DNA from: DATJGR01 sp041739525
Lineage (GTDB): Bacteria; Pseudomonadota; Gammaproteobacteria; Pseudomonadales; Azotimanducaceae
Reading direction: 5' to 3'
NCBI GenBank assembly: GCA_041739525.1
Contig: JBGSNQ010000062.1
Coordinates: 27,027-91,026, forward strand
DNA length: 64,000 nt
In this document: piece by piece, positions 52,555 through 61,153 of the stretch
Numbering within the stretch: position 1 is the first letter of the stretch
Layout of the letters: every line of letters begins with the position of its first letter
Program-made: the position numbers and the translations under genes
Notes under the pieces: model-generated
What the model was told of the DNA's origin: nothing
Databases searched by the model: none
What the model saw: the letters and a program-made list of their open reading frames with translations, nothing else

Positions 52555-53556
52555 TCAGAACGAAAACTGATCGGGCGTGAACGCCTTGAACGTGCGCATT
52601 GCCTCAGCCGCGTTCGATCCCGCGAGCGGCGCAATGATGTGCGTGTGGATACCGCCGGCCGCATCCTCGCGAATCCGCGCACGACACTCGTCTTCGCTGC
52701 CGATGATCGCAACTTCGTCGATCAGCGCGTCGGTCAATGCACCGCCCGTTTTCGCGCGGTCCTTCGCGGCCCAACCTTCGTTGATCGTATCGGCGGCGTC
52801 TTCGTAGCCCGCCCACGCCAGAAATTTGTTGTACACCGGCGTTGCATAGTACGGCGCGAACGCGCCGCGGAACCGGTTGCGCGCCTCGGCTTTGTCGTCG
52901 GTTACCATCACCATCGCGCGGTTCACGATTTCCACGTCGCGCCAATCCTTACCCGCGCGCTTCGCACCAATCCTCACGTGCTCGATCATCTTCGGCAGCG
53001 CGCGTTTCGGCCACAGATTGAAAATCACGCCGTCACCCACTTCGGCCGCCATCTCGATCATTCCGGAGCGCAACGCCGCGATGTACACCGGCGGCGGATT
53101 CTCCATCGGGTACTGGCGATAGCCGTGGCTCGACATCGTTTCGAGGTCGAACTCGGATTTTTCGCCTTTCAACATCGAACGAACCATGATGGCCGTCTCT
53201 TTTACCCGGGTAACGGGTTTGTCGAGGGGCAAGCCGTGCCAACCGCCCATCATCGTCTGGCTCGACGAACCGAGGCCCATCACGAAGCGACCGGGCAACA
53301 GCTGGCCGAGTACGTTCGCGGTTGCCGCGAGAACCGCGGGCGTACGCGTGTACACCGGTGTTACCGCCACGCCGAGGCGCAGCGTCTTCACGTGGTGGGC
53401 AAGCGCTGCCGTTGCGGTCAACGCGTCGGGTGCACCGCCGTCGCCGAACCACGCATCGGTGTAGCCGTTCGCTTCCGCCCATTTGACGCGCTCGACCGAG
53501 TCCTTAATGAACGGACTCGCCGGCAGCGTTACCGCCATGCGTTTCGCTAGTGGCAT
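52555..53556 (-). CDS. LLM-class F420-dependent oxidoreductase
   Basis: A 333-residue luciferase-like enzyme. It has MAVTLPASPFIKDSVERVKW at the start, NGYTDAWFGDGGAPDALT near residues 28-45, LRLGVAVTPVYTRTPAVLA and GRFVMGLGSSSQTMMGGWHG near 87-106. The rest, VYIAALRSGMIEMAAEVGDGVIFN, fits F420-dependent LLM proteins. ATG 53556 has TTTGGGGGG before it; a 22-codon extension is ignored. First gene of an operon with enoyl-CoA hydratase, thioesterase and P-ATPase, divergent from the phosphotransferase gene (142 bases between start codons). Confidence 0.92.
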   Translation of the reverse strand: MPLAKRMAVTLPASPFIKDSVERVKWAEANGYTDAWFGDGGAPDALTATAALAHHVKTLRLGVAVTPVYTRTPAVLAATANVLGQLLPGRFVMGLGSSSQTMMGGWHGLPLDKPVTRVKETAIMVRSMLKGEKSEFDLETMSSHGYRQYPMENPPPVYIAALRSGMIEMAAEVGDGVIFNLWPKRALPKMIEHVRIGAKRAGKDWRDVEIVNRAMVMVTDDKAEARNRFRGAFAPYYATPVYNKFLAWAGYEDAADTINEGWAAKDRAKTGGALTDALIDEVAIIGSEDECRARIREDAAGGIHTHIIAPLAGSNAAEAMRTFKAFTPDQFSF

Positions 53557-53698
53557 CGTTTCCCCCCAAAGAAGTAGAAGAAAGGGTCTGTTTGAAATCG
53601 CGAAAGGATCGAAGCCTCTCATTTTGCGACGAACGGAAGCAAGCCGTATCCTTGGCCCCTATCTCGCAACAGATTCGCAACAGACACGAGACTAAGCG

Positions 53699-54745
53699 AT
53701 GACCGACCAGCCCCTGCTGACGCCCGTTCGCGAGGCGCATCGCTTCGACGAACGTGCGCTCGACGCCTACCTCGCGGCGCACGTCGACGGTTACGAACGC
53801 GGCCTCACCGTGCGTCAGTTCGAGGGCGGTCAGAGCAATCCGACATTTGCATTGAAAGCCGGCTCGCGCGAGTACGTGCTGCGCAAGCAACCACCCGGCG
53901 AACTGTTGCCGTCCGCGCACCAGGTCGACCGCGAATACCGCGTGATGCACGCGCTGCGCGATTCCGACGTACCGGTGCCGAAGATGTACGCGCTGTGCGA
54001 AGACACCTCGGTGATCGGCACGAAGTTCTACGTGATGGAGAAGGTCGCGGGCCGCGTGTTCACCGATCTGCTGCTGCCATCGATGAACAACGACGAGCGA
54101 CGGACTGTGTACAGGGATCTCGCGCGTGTTCTCGCGGCGCTGCACACGGTCGACCATCGCGCCGTCGGCCTCGAGAGTTTCGGCAAACCCGGCAACTACT
54201 ATTCGCGGCAGATCTCGCGCTGGAGCAAGCAATACGTTGCGTCGCAAACGGAAGCGCTGCCCGCCATGGACAAACTGATGCAGTGGTTACCGGAACACAC
54301 GCCGCAAGCCGACGAGACCGTCATCGTCCACGGCGACTACCGGATGGGCAACGTGCTGATCCATCCCACCGAGCCGCGCATCGCCGCCGTGCTCGATTGG
54401 GAACTGTCCACGCTCGGCCACCCATTGGCCGATCTCGGGTACGTCTGCATGGACTACCACTCGGATTCGTACACCACTGCGGGTCTCGCGCGACCGGACC
54501 TCGCCACCTTCGGTATTCCTTCCGAGCGTGAGTTCATCGACGACTACTGCCGATTCGCAAAACGTGGCGCGATCGAGAACTGGAAGTTCTACGTCGTATA
54601 CAACCTGTTTCGCTCGGCCGCGATCATTCAAGGCGTGTACAAGCGTGGGCTCGACGGAAACGCGAGCTCCGATACGGCAATCGGTTTCAAGGACGCGTGC
54701 CGGATGCGCTCTGACCGGGCGTGGGCATTGGTGGAGGCGCTCTAG
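53699..54745 (+). CDS. Aminoglycoside-phosphotransferase-fold kinase (ACAD10/11-like)
   Basis: A 348-residue APH-family protein. The N-terminal ATP lobe has LTVRQFEGGQSNPTFAL near residues 37-53, with EYVLRKQPPG. The catalytic loop is VIVHGDYRMGNVLIHP near 209-224 (Asp in HGDYR), then VLDWELSTLGHPLADLGY supplies the metal-binding Asp. This architecture matches the phosphotransferase domain linked to acyl-CoA dehydrogenases in ACAD10/11, which phosphorylates 4-hydroxyacyl-CoAs in known systems. It is next to an LLM/enoyl-CoA hydratase operon on the divergent strand, which fits acyl-CoA metabolism. The exact substrate is inferred only. Confidence 0.88.
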   Translation: MTDQPLLTPVREAHRFDERALDAYLAAHVDGYERGLTVRQFEGGQSNPTFALKAGSREYVLRKQPPGELLPSAHQVDREYRVMHALRDSDVPVPKMYALCEDTSVIGTKFYVMEKVAGRVFTDLLLPSMNNDERRTVYRDLARVLAALHTVDHRAVGLESFGKPGNYYSRQISRWSKQYVASQTEALPAMDKLMQWLPEHTPQADETVIVHGDYRMGNVLIHPTEPRIAAVLDWELSTLGHPLADLGYVCMDYHSDSYTTAGLARPDLATFGIPSEREFIDDYCRFAKRGAIENWKFYVVYNLFRSAAIIQGVYKRGLDGNASSDTAIGFKDACRMRSDRAWALVEAL

Positions 54746-54784
54746 TACCCGCCGCGCCTCAGTAGGGCCGTTTCCAACACGCTT

Positions 54785-55876
54785 TCAGATCGCCGCAACA
54801 CCTTGCACGCTGTTCGCAGACCCAAGCGGATCGTCGTCCGGGAACACGCGCACGTTGCGCAACTCTACGAACGCGGGCATGCCCGGATGCAGCGCCGGCA
54901 CACCGCTCTCCTTCGGCAGTTCGCTGGCGATCCGGCTTTTGTCATCGAGGCGTTCGAGTTCGACGCGCACGATCGAACCGGCCGCGTTCACATGCGTGAT
55001 TCGCGCGGCAATCGGCGCAATGTCACTCGGCTCGAGGTGCACCTTCACGTCGTGATGGCGCACACACGCGATGGCGGGGCCGTTCCCCACCTCGTCGCGA
55101 ACGGGCAGATACACCGACGTGTCGCCGAGTTGGAACCACTCGTCGCGAACACTGCCGCGGAACGTCGTGACGTTACCGAGGAACTGATAGACGAACGCCG
55201 TCGCAGGATGGTTGTAAACCTCTTGCGGCGTTCCGATCTGCTCGATACGCGCGTGATTCATCACCACCACTCGATCGGCAACTTCGAATGCCTCTTCCTG
55301 GTCGTGCGTTACGAAGATGCTGGTCACGTGGATTTCATCGTGCAGGCGGCGAATCCACTGGCGCAGCTCCTGACGCACCTTTGCATCGAGCGCGCCGAAC
55401 GGTTCGTCGAGCAACAACACACTGGGTTGAGACGCGAGCGCACGCGCCAATGCGACGCGCTGCCGCTGGCCGCCCGACAATTGCGCCGGGAAACGATTCT
55501 GCAGCGTTTCGAGACGAATCAGCCGCAGCATCTCGTCCACGCGTTCGCGAATCAGCTGCTTTGGAGCCTTGTGCACCTTCAGTCCATAGGCGATGTTCTG
55601 TGCCACCGTCATGTGCCGGAACAACGCATAGTGCTGGAACACGAAACCGACTTTGCGATGGCGCGCCGATTGGTCGGTGATGTTCTCGCCGTCGCTGATG
55701 ATCGTTCCCGAATCGGCCACTTCGAGCCCGGCGATGATACGCAACAACGTTGTCTTGCCGGACCCTGAAGGGCCGAGCAACGCGAGCAGCTCCCCATCCG
55801 GAACATCGAGGCTGACGCGCTCCAGCGCGGTAAACGTGCCGAACTTTTTCGAAACTCGATCGATGGAGATGCTCAT
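54785..55876 (-). CDS. cysA: Sulfate ABC transporter, ATP-binding subunit
   Basis: A 363-residue ATPase that drives sulfate/thiosulfate import. Walker A GPSGSGKTT is at residues 35-43, the signature LSGGQRQRVALARAL near 135, and Walker B VLLLDEPFG near 158. The C-terminal TOBE-like regulatory domain includes VRDEWFQLGDTSVYLPV and the HHDVKVHLEPSDI region. The ATG lies upstream of the cysW stop: cysW ends at 55873, so the two overlap by 4 bases. It is last gene of the porin-sbp-cysT-cysW-cysA operon. Substrate assigned from Sbp and permease partners. Confidence 0.95.
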   Translation of the reverse strand: MSISIDRVSKKFGTFTALERVSLDVPDGELLALLGPSGSGKTTLLRIIAGLEVADSGTIISDGENITDQSARHRKVGFVFQHYALFRHMTVAQNIAYGLKVHKAPKQLIRERVDEMLRLIRLETLQNRFPAQLSGGQRQRVALARALASQPSVLLLDEPFGALDAKVRQELRQWIRRLHDEIHVTSIFVTHDQEEAFEVADRVVVMNHARIEQIGTPQEVYNHPATAFVYQFLGNVTTFRGSVRDEWFQLGDTSVYLPVRDEVGNGPAIACVRHHDVKVHLEPSDIAPIAARITHVNAAGSIVRVELERLDDKSRIASELPKESGVPALHPGMPAFVELRNVRVFPDDDPLGSANSVQGVAAI

Positions 55877-56958
55877 GAACGTAACTCGTTGGTTCCTTCT
55901 GCCGCAGACTTGATGCGCGCGGCTTCCGCCCGGTCCACACCCACTCTCGCAAGCAGCGTCAGCAACGCGACGAATGTCAGCAGCGACGCCACGGCGAACG
56001 AGCCGGGCAAGTTGTATTCCTGGAAGAGTTTTTCGATGCGCAGCGGCATCGTGTCGGTGAGACCCGCGATGTGTCCCGACACCACGTACACGGCGCCGAA
56101 TTCACCCATCGCCCTCGCGTTGCACAGGATGATGCCGTAGATGAGACCCCACTTGATGTTCGGCACGGTGATCTGCCAGAACATCTGCCATCCGTTGGCG
56201 CCGAGACTCACCGCAGCAAGTTCTTCTTCGACACCGACGGCCTCCATCACCGGAATCAACTCGCGCGCGACGAACGGAAACGTGATGAACGCGGTTGCGA
56301 GTATCAGCCCGGGCGTCGCGAAGATGATCTTCAGGCTCGTGTCTTTCGGCCACATCTCGAAGTAGATCTGCGGCGCGAACGTGACGAAGAACACCAGCGC
56401 ACCGCCCACCACGGTGGCGAGCCAGGGGTGGTTCCACCAGCCGCTGCGTTCCACCGGATTGATCGGTCGCAGCCCAAGGTACAGCAGCACATAGACGGCT
56501 ACGGCCAATATCGACAACAGATAAGGCATTGCGGAGTAACCATCTCGCCGCAGGAACGGGCCGAGATAACCCTGCAATCCGAAGATCAGCACGAAGATCA
56601 ATCCGGCGACGACCGGCGAAACCGAGAACGGCAGATCGATCAACGCGGTTAGAAACGTCCGTCCCGGAAAGCTGAACTTGGCGATCGCCCAGGCCGCACA
56701 GACACCGAACACGAGATTGAGCATCAGCGCGGTCGGGGCCACGACGAGCGTCAGCTTGATAGCGGCAAGCGTGTCGCGATCGCTGAAGAGATTGTCCCAA
56801 TACGTATCGACACCTTCGCTCAATGCCTGCGCGAATACGTTCACGAGCGGAATCAGCACCAGCACGGTGATGATGGACACGGCCGCCACGGTGAGCGTGA
56901 TGCGCACCCAAGTGGCGTCGTTCTGAGATCGCCTGGAGAGGTTTCCGTTAGCGCTCAT
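55873..56958 (-). CDS. cysW: Sulfate ABC transporter permease with a large internal insertion
   Basis: A 361-residue inner-membrane permease. Normal CysW is about 290 residues. Here, after SPVVAGLIFVLIFGLQGYLGPFL, about 70 extra residues (near 137-208) occur before the conserved KIIFATPGLILATAFITFPFVARE resumes. The insert contains two hydrophobic segments, MPYLLSILAVAVYVLLYLGL and TVVGGALVFFVTFAPQIYF, so it likely adds two membrane helices or a re-entrant hairpin. The EAA-type coupling loop (EELAAVSLGANGWQMFW) is intact. ATG 56958 overlaps the cysT stop by 11 bases. The extra part does not break the reading frame. Confidence 0.92.
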   Translation of the reverse strand: MSANGNLSRRSQNDATWVRITLTVAAVSIITVLVLIPLVNVFAQALSEGVDTYWDNLFSDRDTLAAIKLTLVVAPTALMLNLVFGVCAAWAIAKFSFPGRTFLTALIDLPFSVSPVVAGLIFVLIFGLQGYLGPFLRRDGYSAMPYLLSILAVAVYVLLYLGLRPINPVERSGWWNHPWLATVVGGALVFFVTFAPQIYFEMWPKDTSLKIIFATPGLILATAFITFPFVARELIPVMEAVGVEEELAAVSLGANGWQMFWQITVPNIKWGLIYGIILCNARAMGEFGAVYVVSGHIAGLTDTMPLRIEKLFQEYNLPGSFAVASLLTFVALLTLLARVGVDRAEAARIKSAAEGTNELRS

Positions 56959-57772
56959 AGCGGGTGCTCCATCGCTCAACCGCATTGATGAGCAGCAGCG
57001 AAGCAAACGACAGAATGAGCAGCACCACTGCGATTGCAGTCGCTTCGCTGTAAGCGAACTCTTCGAGCCGTGCCACGATCAGAATCGGCGCGATCTCGGT
57101 TTTGAACGGCATGTTGCCGCTGACGAAAACCACGGCGCCGTATTCACCCACACCGCGCGCAAACGCGAGTCCGAACCCCGTAACCAACGCCGGATAGAGC
57201 AACGGCAGAATCACGTGCCGGAACGTTTGCCAGCGCGTACCACCGAGCGACGCACTCGCATCTTCGGTCTCCGGATCGAGGTCTTCGAGAATCGGTTGAA
57301 CCGTGCGCACGACGAACGGCAGCCCCACGAACACCAGCACCAGCACGATTGCCGTGCGCGTATACGCGCCTTCAAATCCCAACGGCACCAGATACTGACC
57401 GAGCCAACCTGTTGGAACGTACAGCGCGCCGTACACCAGCCCGGCCACCGCGGTTGGCAGCGCGAGTGGAAGGTCGACCAGCGAATCGAGCAGCTTCTTC
57501 AGCGGAAACTCGTAGCGCACCAACACCCACGCGAGGAGCAAACCGAGCCCGACGTTCACTACTGCGGCTACGAACGCCGCACCGAACGTCAGCGAATACG
57601 CTGCACGCGCGCGGTCCGTCCAAACCGCCCGGACGAACTCGTCGAGCGACAGCGTGCTCGCTTTCAGAAAGCACGCGGCGATCGGAATGAGGACCAGAAC
57701 GCTCAGATAGAAAATCGAATATCCGAGCGTGAGAGAGAACCCGGGCAGAACCCGCCGATTGACGCTGGCCAT
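56948..57772 (-). CDS. cysT: Sulfate ABC transporter permease
   Basis: A 274-residue CysT/CysU permease. Six hydrophobic segments are present. VLPGFSLTLGYSIFYLSVLVLIPI opens the protein, LVDLPLALPTAVAGLVYGALY near residues 96-116 and the coupling loop EDASASLGGTRWQTFRHVILPLL near 173-195 are conserved CysT blocks, and GVGEYGAVVFVSGN follows. It pairs with CysW to form the translocation channel. It lies 51 bases downstream of sbp, and its stop overlaps the cysW start. Length is normal, unlike its partner. Confidence 0.95.
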   Translation of the reverse strand: MASVNRRVLPGFSLTLGYSIFYLSVLVLIPIAACFLKASTLSLDEFVRAVWTDRARAAYSLTFGAAFVAAVVNVGLGLLLAWVLVRYEFPLKKLLDSLVDLPLALPTAVAGLVYGALYVPTGWLGQYLVPLGFEGAYTRTAIVLVLVFVGLPFVVRTVQPILEDLDPETEDASASLGGTRWQTFRHVILPLLYPALVTGFGLAFARGVGEYGAVVFVSGNMPFKTEIAPILIVARLEEFAYSEATAIAVVLLILSFASLLLINAVERWSTRYER

Positions 57773-57823
57773 ATCAGATCACTTGCTGCTTCGCGACGTA
57801 GGTGGTGGGCGACGAACGAGCCG

Positions 57824-58831
57824 TCACTGTCCCGGCTTATAGAAGGTATCGAACAGACCGCCGTCCCCGGTAAAACGCTTCTGTGCTTCTTCCCAGCCCG
57901 GAGCGATCTTGGTGATCGGGAACAGTTCCATTTTCGGGAAATTCGCCGCATGCGCTTCCAGAATCGCGGGATTGCTCGGCCGATAGAAATGTTCGGCGAT
58001 GATGTGCTGACCCGCGTCGGTGTACAGATACTGCAGGTACGCTTCGGCAGCCGCACGATGCCCCTTCGCACGGTCGACAGTGGCGTCCACGATCGCAACG
58101 TACGGTTCCGCCAGAATGCTGATCGGCGGATACACGATCTCGAGGCCGCCCTTTGCTTCCTGTACTTCGAGCCGGGCTTCGTTCTCCCACGCGAGGTGTA
58201 CGTCACCGATGCGCTTCTGCACGAACGTGGTCGTTGCACCGCGCGCCCCCGAGTCGAGCACCGGCACGTGTTTGTACAGCTCGGCGAGGAACGCCTTTGC
58301 CTGATCCTCGGTACCGCCGCGCAACACGACCGATCCCCACGCGCTGAAGAACGTCAGATAGCCGTTGCCCGAGGTCTTCGGATTCGGCGTGACGATCTCC
58401 ACGCCCGGCTTCACCAGATCGGGCCAGTCCGCAATCTTCCACGGGTTGCCCTTTCGAACCACGAACACGATCGTCGAGGTGTACGGCAACGAGTTGCTCG
58501 GCAGACGATCAACCCACGGCGACTTGATCAGGCCACGCTTCGCGATGGCATTCGTATCGATGTACGAAGCGAGCGACACCACGTCGGCTTCCAGTCCGTC
58601 GATCACCGCACGCGCCTGCGTGCTCGAACCCCCGTGCGACTGGTTGATGGTCAACTCCACACCTGTTTTGGCTTTGTAGTCGGCGATGAAGTGTTCGTTG
58701 ATGTCGCGCCATAGCTCACGCGTTGGGTCGTAGGACACGTTGAGCAGCGTGAGCTGCTCGGCTGCAGTCGCGGGAAACACGCTCGCGGCCGCGAGAATCA
58801 GCGCCGCGTGCGCTAGGGATTTGAGGTTCAT
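57824..58831 (-). CDS. sbp: Periplasmic sulfate-binding protein
   Basis: A 335-residue sulfate receptor. A signal peptide (MNLKSLAHAALILAAASVFPATA) precedes LLNVSYDPTRELWRDINEHF, the Sbp/CysP signature with the SYDPTRE sulfate-side residues. LTINQSHGGSSTQARAVIDG near residues 57-76 carries the SHGGSS sulfate-binding turn, and TSGNGYLTFF near 151-160 is another ligand-region block. ATG 58831, with GGAGATCGTC before it, is chosen over one 4 codons upstream. It sits between the porin gene (34 bases) and cysT (51 bases), the normal importer order. Confidence 0.95.
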   Translation of the reverse strand: MNLKSLAHAALILAAASVFPATAAEQLTLLNVSYDPTRELWRDINEHFIADYKAKTGVELTINQSHGGSSTQARAVIDGLEADVVSLASYIDTNAIAKRGLIKSPWVDRLPSNSLPYTSTIVFVVRKGNPWKIADWPDLVKPGVEIVTPNPKTSGNGYLTFFSAWGSVVLRGGTEDQAKAFLAELYKHVPVLDSGARGATTTFVQKRIGDVHLAWENEARLEVQEAKGGLEIVYPPISILAEPYVAIVDATVDRAKGHRAAAEAYLQYLYTDAGQHIIAEHFYRPSNPAILEAHAANFPKMELFPITKIAPGWEEAQKRFTGDGGLFDTFYKPGQ

Positions 58832-58865
58832 GACGATCTCCATTCGATTCGATTCGTTTCGGAAA

Positions 58866-60323
58866 CTAGAAGGCGAACTGCAGACGCATGGAGATCTGGT
58901 CGATGTCCTGACCGATCTGCAAGCCGGCGCCGTTCAGGCGGTCGACGTTCACGTACTGGTAGTTCAGCTGAGTCTTGATCGCGTTGTTGATGTACCAGTT
59001 GAGACCGAACGTCCAAATGTCCTGGTTACCGCCGCGCACGCGGTTGGCGGCTGGCGTGTCGAACTCGTGGTCATCGAGGTTCATCGTCGAGTAGCGCGCC
59101 GCGAGTTCCCACGCACCCCAGCCGGGTGTGATCACACCTGAGGACGTGTTGCCTTGAACGCCGGGCGAGCCGACCGGGTACAGCACGCTGGGCGAGCGGA
59201 ACGCGGCGCGGGTCGGGTCGTAACGACGCGGTTCGCCAGTGATCACCCACGACACCGCCGCATACCAGCCGTCGAAGTCCACTTCCGGCAGCGCGAGCTT
59301 GCGATCAACCGTGAACGAGTAGTAGCCGCCTTCCGCATAGAGGTTCTTGTAGTTCCCCGCGCCGTCGAAGCCCCACTGAGTAAGAGAGTTGGCATTCAGG
59401 TTGCCGGTTGAGATGAGGTTGGTCGGCGCGCCATTCGTTCCGGTGTCGTCCACGCGCAGCTCCGGAGGGTTACCCAAGCTGAGCGCGACGCCGGGCGGAG
59501 GATTGACGCCGGCCGGCGAGAAGATCGATGTGCCGTTCGTGCCGAGAACGATCTTGGAATCCGGAGAAGTCGTCACGAGGTACGCCGCACGGCCGAGCAG
59601 CGCCTGCTGCTCGTCGAGAATGTTGCTCTGGTTGGCGCGGCCACCCGTATACGCAAGCGATGCGAAGAACCGTTCGCCCGCGCGCACGACGCTGAATGCC
59701 GAACGACCGTCGCCGCCTGCCAGTCCGCGCTGAATGTCGCTTACCGTCGCACGTTCGAGGAACAGCAGATCCGACGACCCGGAGCTGTCTTCGATGTTTG
59801 CGTAGGGCGCGAATGCACCCAGTCTGAGCAGCACCGGATTCAAACCGTTGTACTGCACGTACGCAGCGGAGATCGTAGAACCTTCTACGCCGCTGCCGCC
59901 GAAGTCGTAGATGAAGCTGTATTCCCAATCGGTGTACACCTTGCCGTCAATCCCCAGGCGCGCGCGGCGAAAGTTGGAACCGTTCGACAACTGAGGGGAT
60001 AGCGGCGATGCGGACTGGTCGTAATAACCCATGTCGAACTGCACGAGCGAGCGCAACGACGCGGAGAACGCGCCATCCGCCGAAGTCAGTGTGGGGCGGC
60101 CGTTGGCGATCGTCGGGAGAACCGCGGTGATCTGTTTCTGCGTTTCCGCATACTTGCTCGCGGTGCCCACCTTGAGATCCTGGATCTGCGAGCTGAGCGC
60201 CTCAACCTGCGCTTCCAGCGCTTTGATCTTTGCATCAATTTCCGCGTCCGCCGCGCCTGCGGGCATCGCCAACACGGCCGACAAGCCGGCCATCCATGCC
60301 GCCAAGAACCGTTCTAATCTCAT
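58866..60323 (-). CDS. OprP/OprO-type outer-membrane porin
   Basis: A 485-residue porin. Signal peptide MRLERFLAAWMAGLSAVLAMPAGAA is followed by a short coiled-coil (EIDAKIKALEAQVEALSSQI near 28-47), as in trimeric OprP-type porins. FRRARLGIDGKVYTDWEYSF begins the typical phosphate-selective-porin barrel, and the last residues SMRLQFAF end in Phe as outer-membrane barrels do. ATG 60323 with CGGGAA upstream is chosen over an 81-codon extension. Gene order (porin-sbp-cysTWA) suggests it admits sulfate or another sulfur anion through the outer membrane. Selectivity is inferred from context only. Confidence 0.9.
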   Translation of the reverse strand: MRLERFLAAWMAGLSAVLAMPAGAADAEIDAKIKALEAQVEALSSQIQDLKVGTASKYAETQKQITAVLPTIANGRPTLTSADGAFSASLRSLVQFDMGYYDQSASPLSPQLSNGSNFRRARLGIDGKVYTDWEYSFIYDFGGSGVEGSTISAAYVQYNGLNPVLLRLGAFAPYANIEDSSGSSDLLFLERATVSDIQRGLAGGDGRSAFSVVRAGERFFASLAYTGGRANQSNILDEQQALLGRAAYLVTTSPDSKIVLGTNGTSIFSPAGVNPPPGVALSLGNPPELRVDDTGTNGAPTNLISTGNLNANSLTQWGFDGAGNYKNLYAEGGYYSFTVDRKLALPEVDFDGWYAAVSWVITGEPRRYDPTRAAFRSPSVLYPVGSPGVQGNTSSGVITPGWGAWELAARYSTMNLDDHEFDTPAANRVRGGNQDIWTFGLNWYINNAIKTQLNYQYVNVDRLNGAGLQIGQDIDQISMRLQFAF

Positions 60324-60676
60324 GCTCGTATTCCCGAAACGTTGAAGGAAGTTGCTGCGTGCGCCTGATCTCGAGCGCGACAGCACCGCTTCGTCAGGCG
60401 CAACTGTGTGCTGCATTTCATATGCTGATTTCCCCATGCTGGTCTGGTGTTTCGGTGCTGGTCGACGCGATTGGCCGCACCGTTTCGAGGCGCATCCGGC
60501 AATCGAACGAGTGCTTTTGTACGCCACAATCTCTACTAAGTCTATCGAGTTAACCTTATCCATCAAGAATAAAGTGCTCTATGGTCATGAAAAAGATTCC
60601 CAGCGCTTGCGACCTCAATGGCAAACCGCAGAAGATAAACGCGCCCCATTGGACCGCCGAATAGGACCGACCCAGG
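60324..60676. other. Divergent control region between porin operon and Rrf2 gene
   Basis: This 353-base region holds the leaders of both transcripts. An AT-rich block near 60528-60592 (ACTAAGTCTATCGAGTTAAC, then TTATCCATCAAGAATAAAG) is the best promoter/operator candidate and may be bound by the Rrf2 protein. I see no certain -35/-10 pair, RNA gene or protein-like frame in it. Confidence 0.5.
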
Positions 60677-61132
60677 ATGCTGTCCCAGAAAGCCCGATAC
60701 GCGTTGCGCGCACTCACCGCACTCGCCGAACTGGAACCCGGCGCGCAAGCGCAAATCGCAGAGATTGCCGACGAAGCCCGCGTTCCAAGAAAGTTCCTGG
60801 AGCAGATTCTTCTCGACCTGAAGAAGCGCGGTCTCGTACACAGCACGCGCGGCAAACTCGGCGGCTACACCCTCGGCAGGCCCGCGAGCGACATCGAACT
60901 CGCCGAAGTGATACGCACCATCGATGGGCCGCTGGCGCTTTCGCCCTGTGCCAGCCGGATGGCGTATCGAAAGTGTGATGACTGTCTGGATGCAGACACC
61001 TGTCCGATCCGCAAAGTACTGCTCGAAGTGCGTGACGCAACGGCCGAAATCCTCGAGAACCGCAGCGTTGCGAGCATGATCGAGAAGCCCGTGTCCCGGC
61101 GTCGCAAAACCGCACCGCGAAAACGCGGCTAG
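60677..61132 (+). CDS. Rrf2-family transcriptional regulator
   Basis: A 151-residue winged-helix regulator (IscR/CymR type). LSQKARYALRALTALAEL forms helix 1, IADEARVPRKFLEQILLDLKK the recognition helix, and GKLGGYTLGRPASDIELAEVI the wing. Four cysteines occur near residues 91, 100, 103 and 109 (C-X8-C-X2-C-X5-C), which could bind an iron-sulfur cluster or sense sulfide. It is divergent from the sulfate-uptake operon, and CymR-type members control sulfur genes, so it probably regulates that operon. The methyltransferase is convergent at its 3' end (21-base gap). Confidence 0.92.
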   Translation: MLSQKARYALRALTALAELEPGAQAQIAEIADEARVPRKFLEQILLDLKKRGLVHSTRGKLGGYTLGRPASDIELAEVIRTIDGPLALSPCASRMAYRKCDDCLDADTCPIRKVLLEVRDATAEILENRSVASMIEKPVSRRRKTAPRKRG

Positions 61133-61153
61133 CTATTCATCACGGACCCGGCA

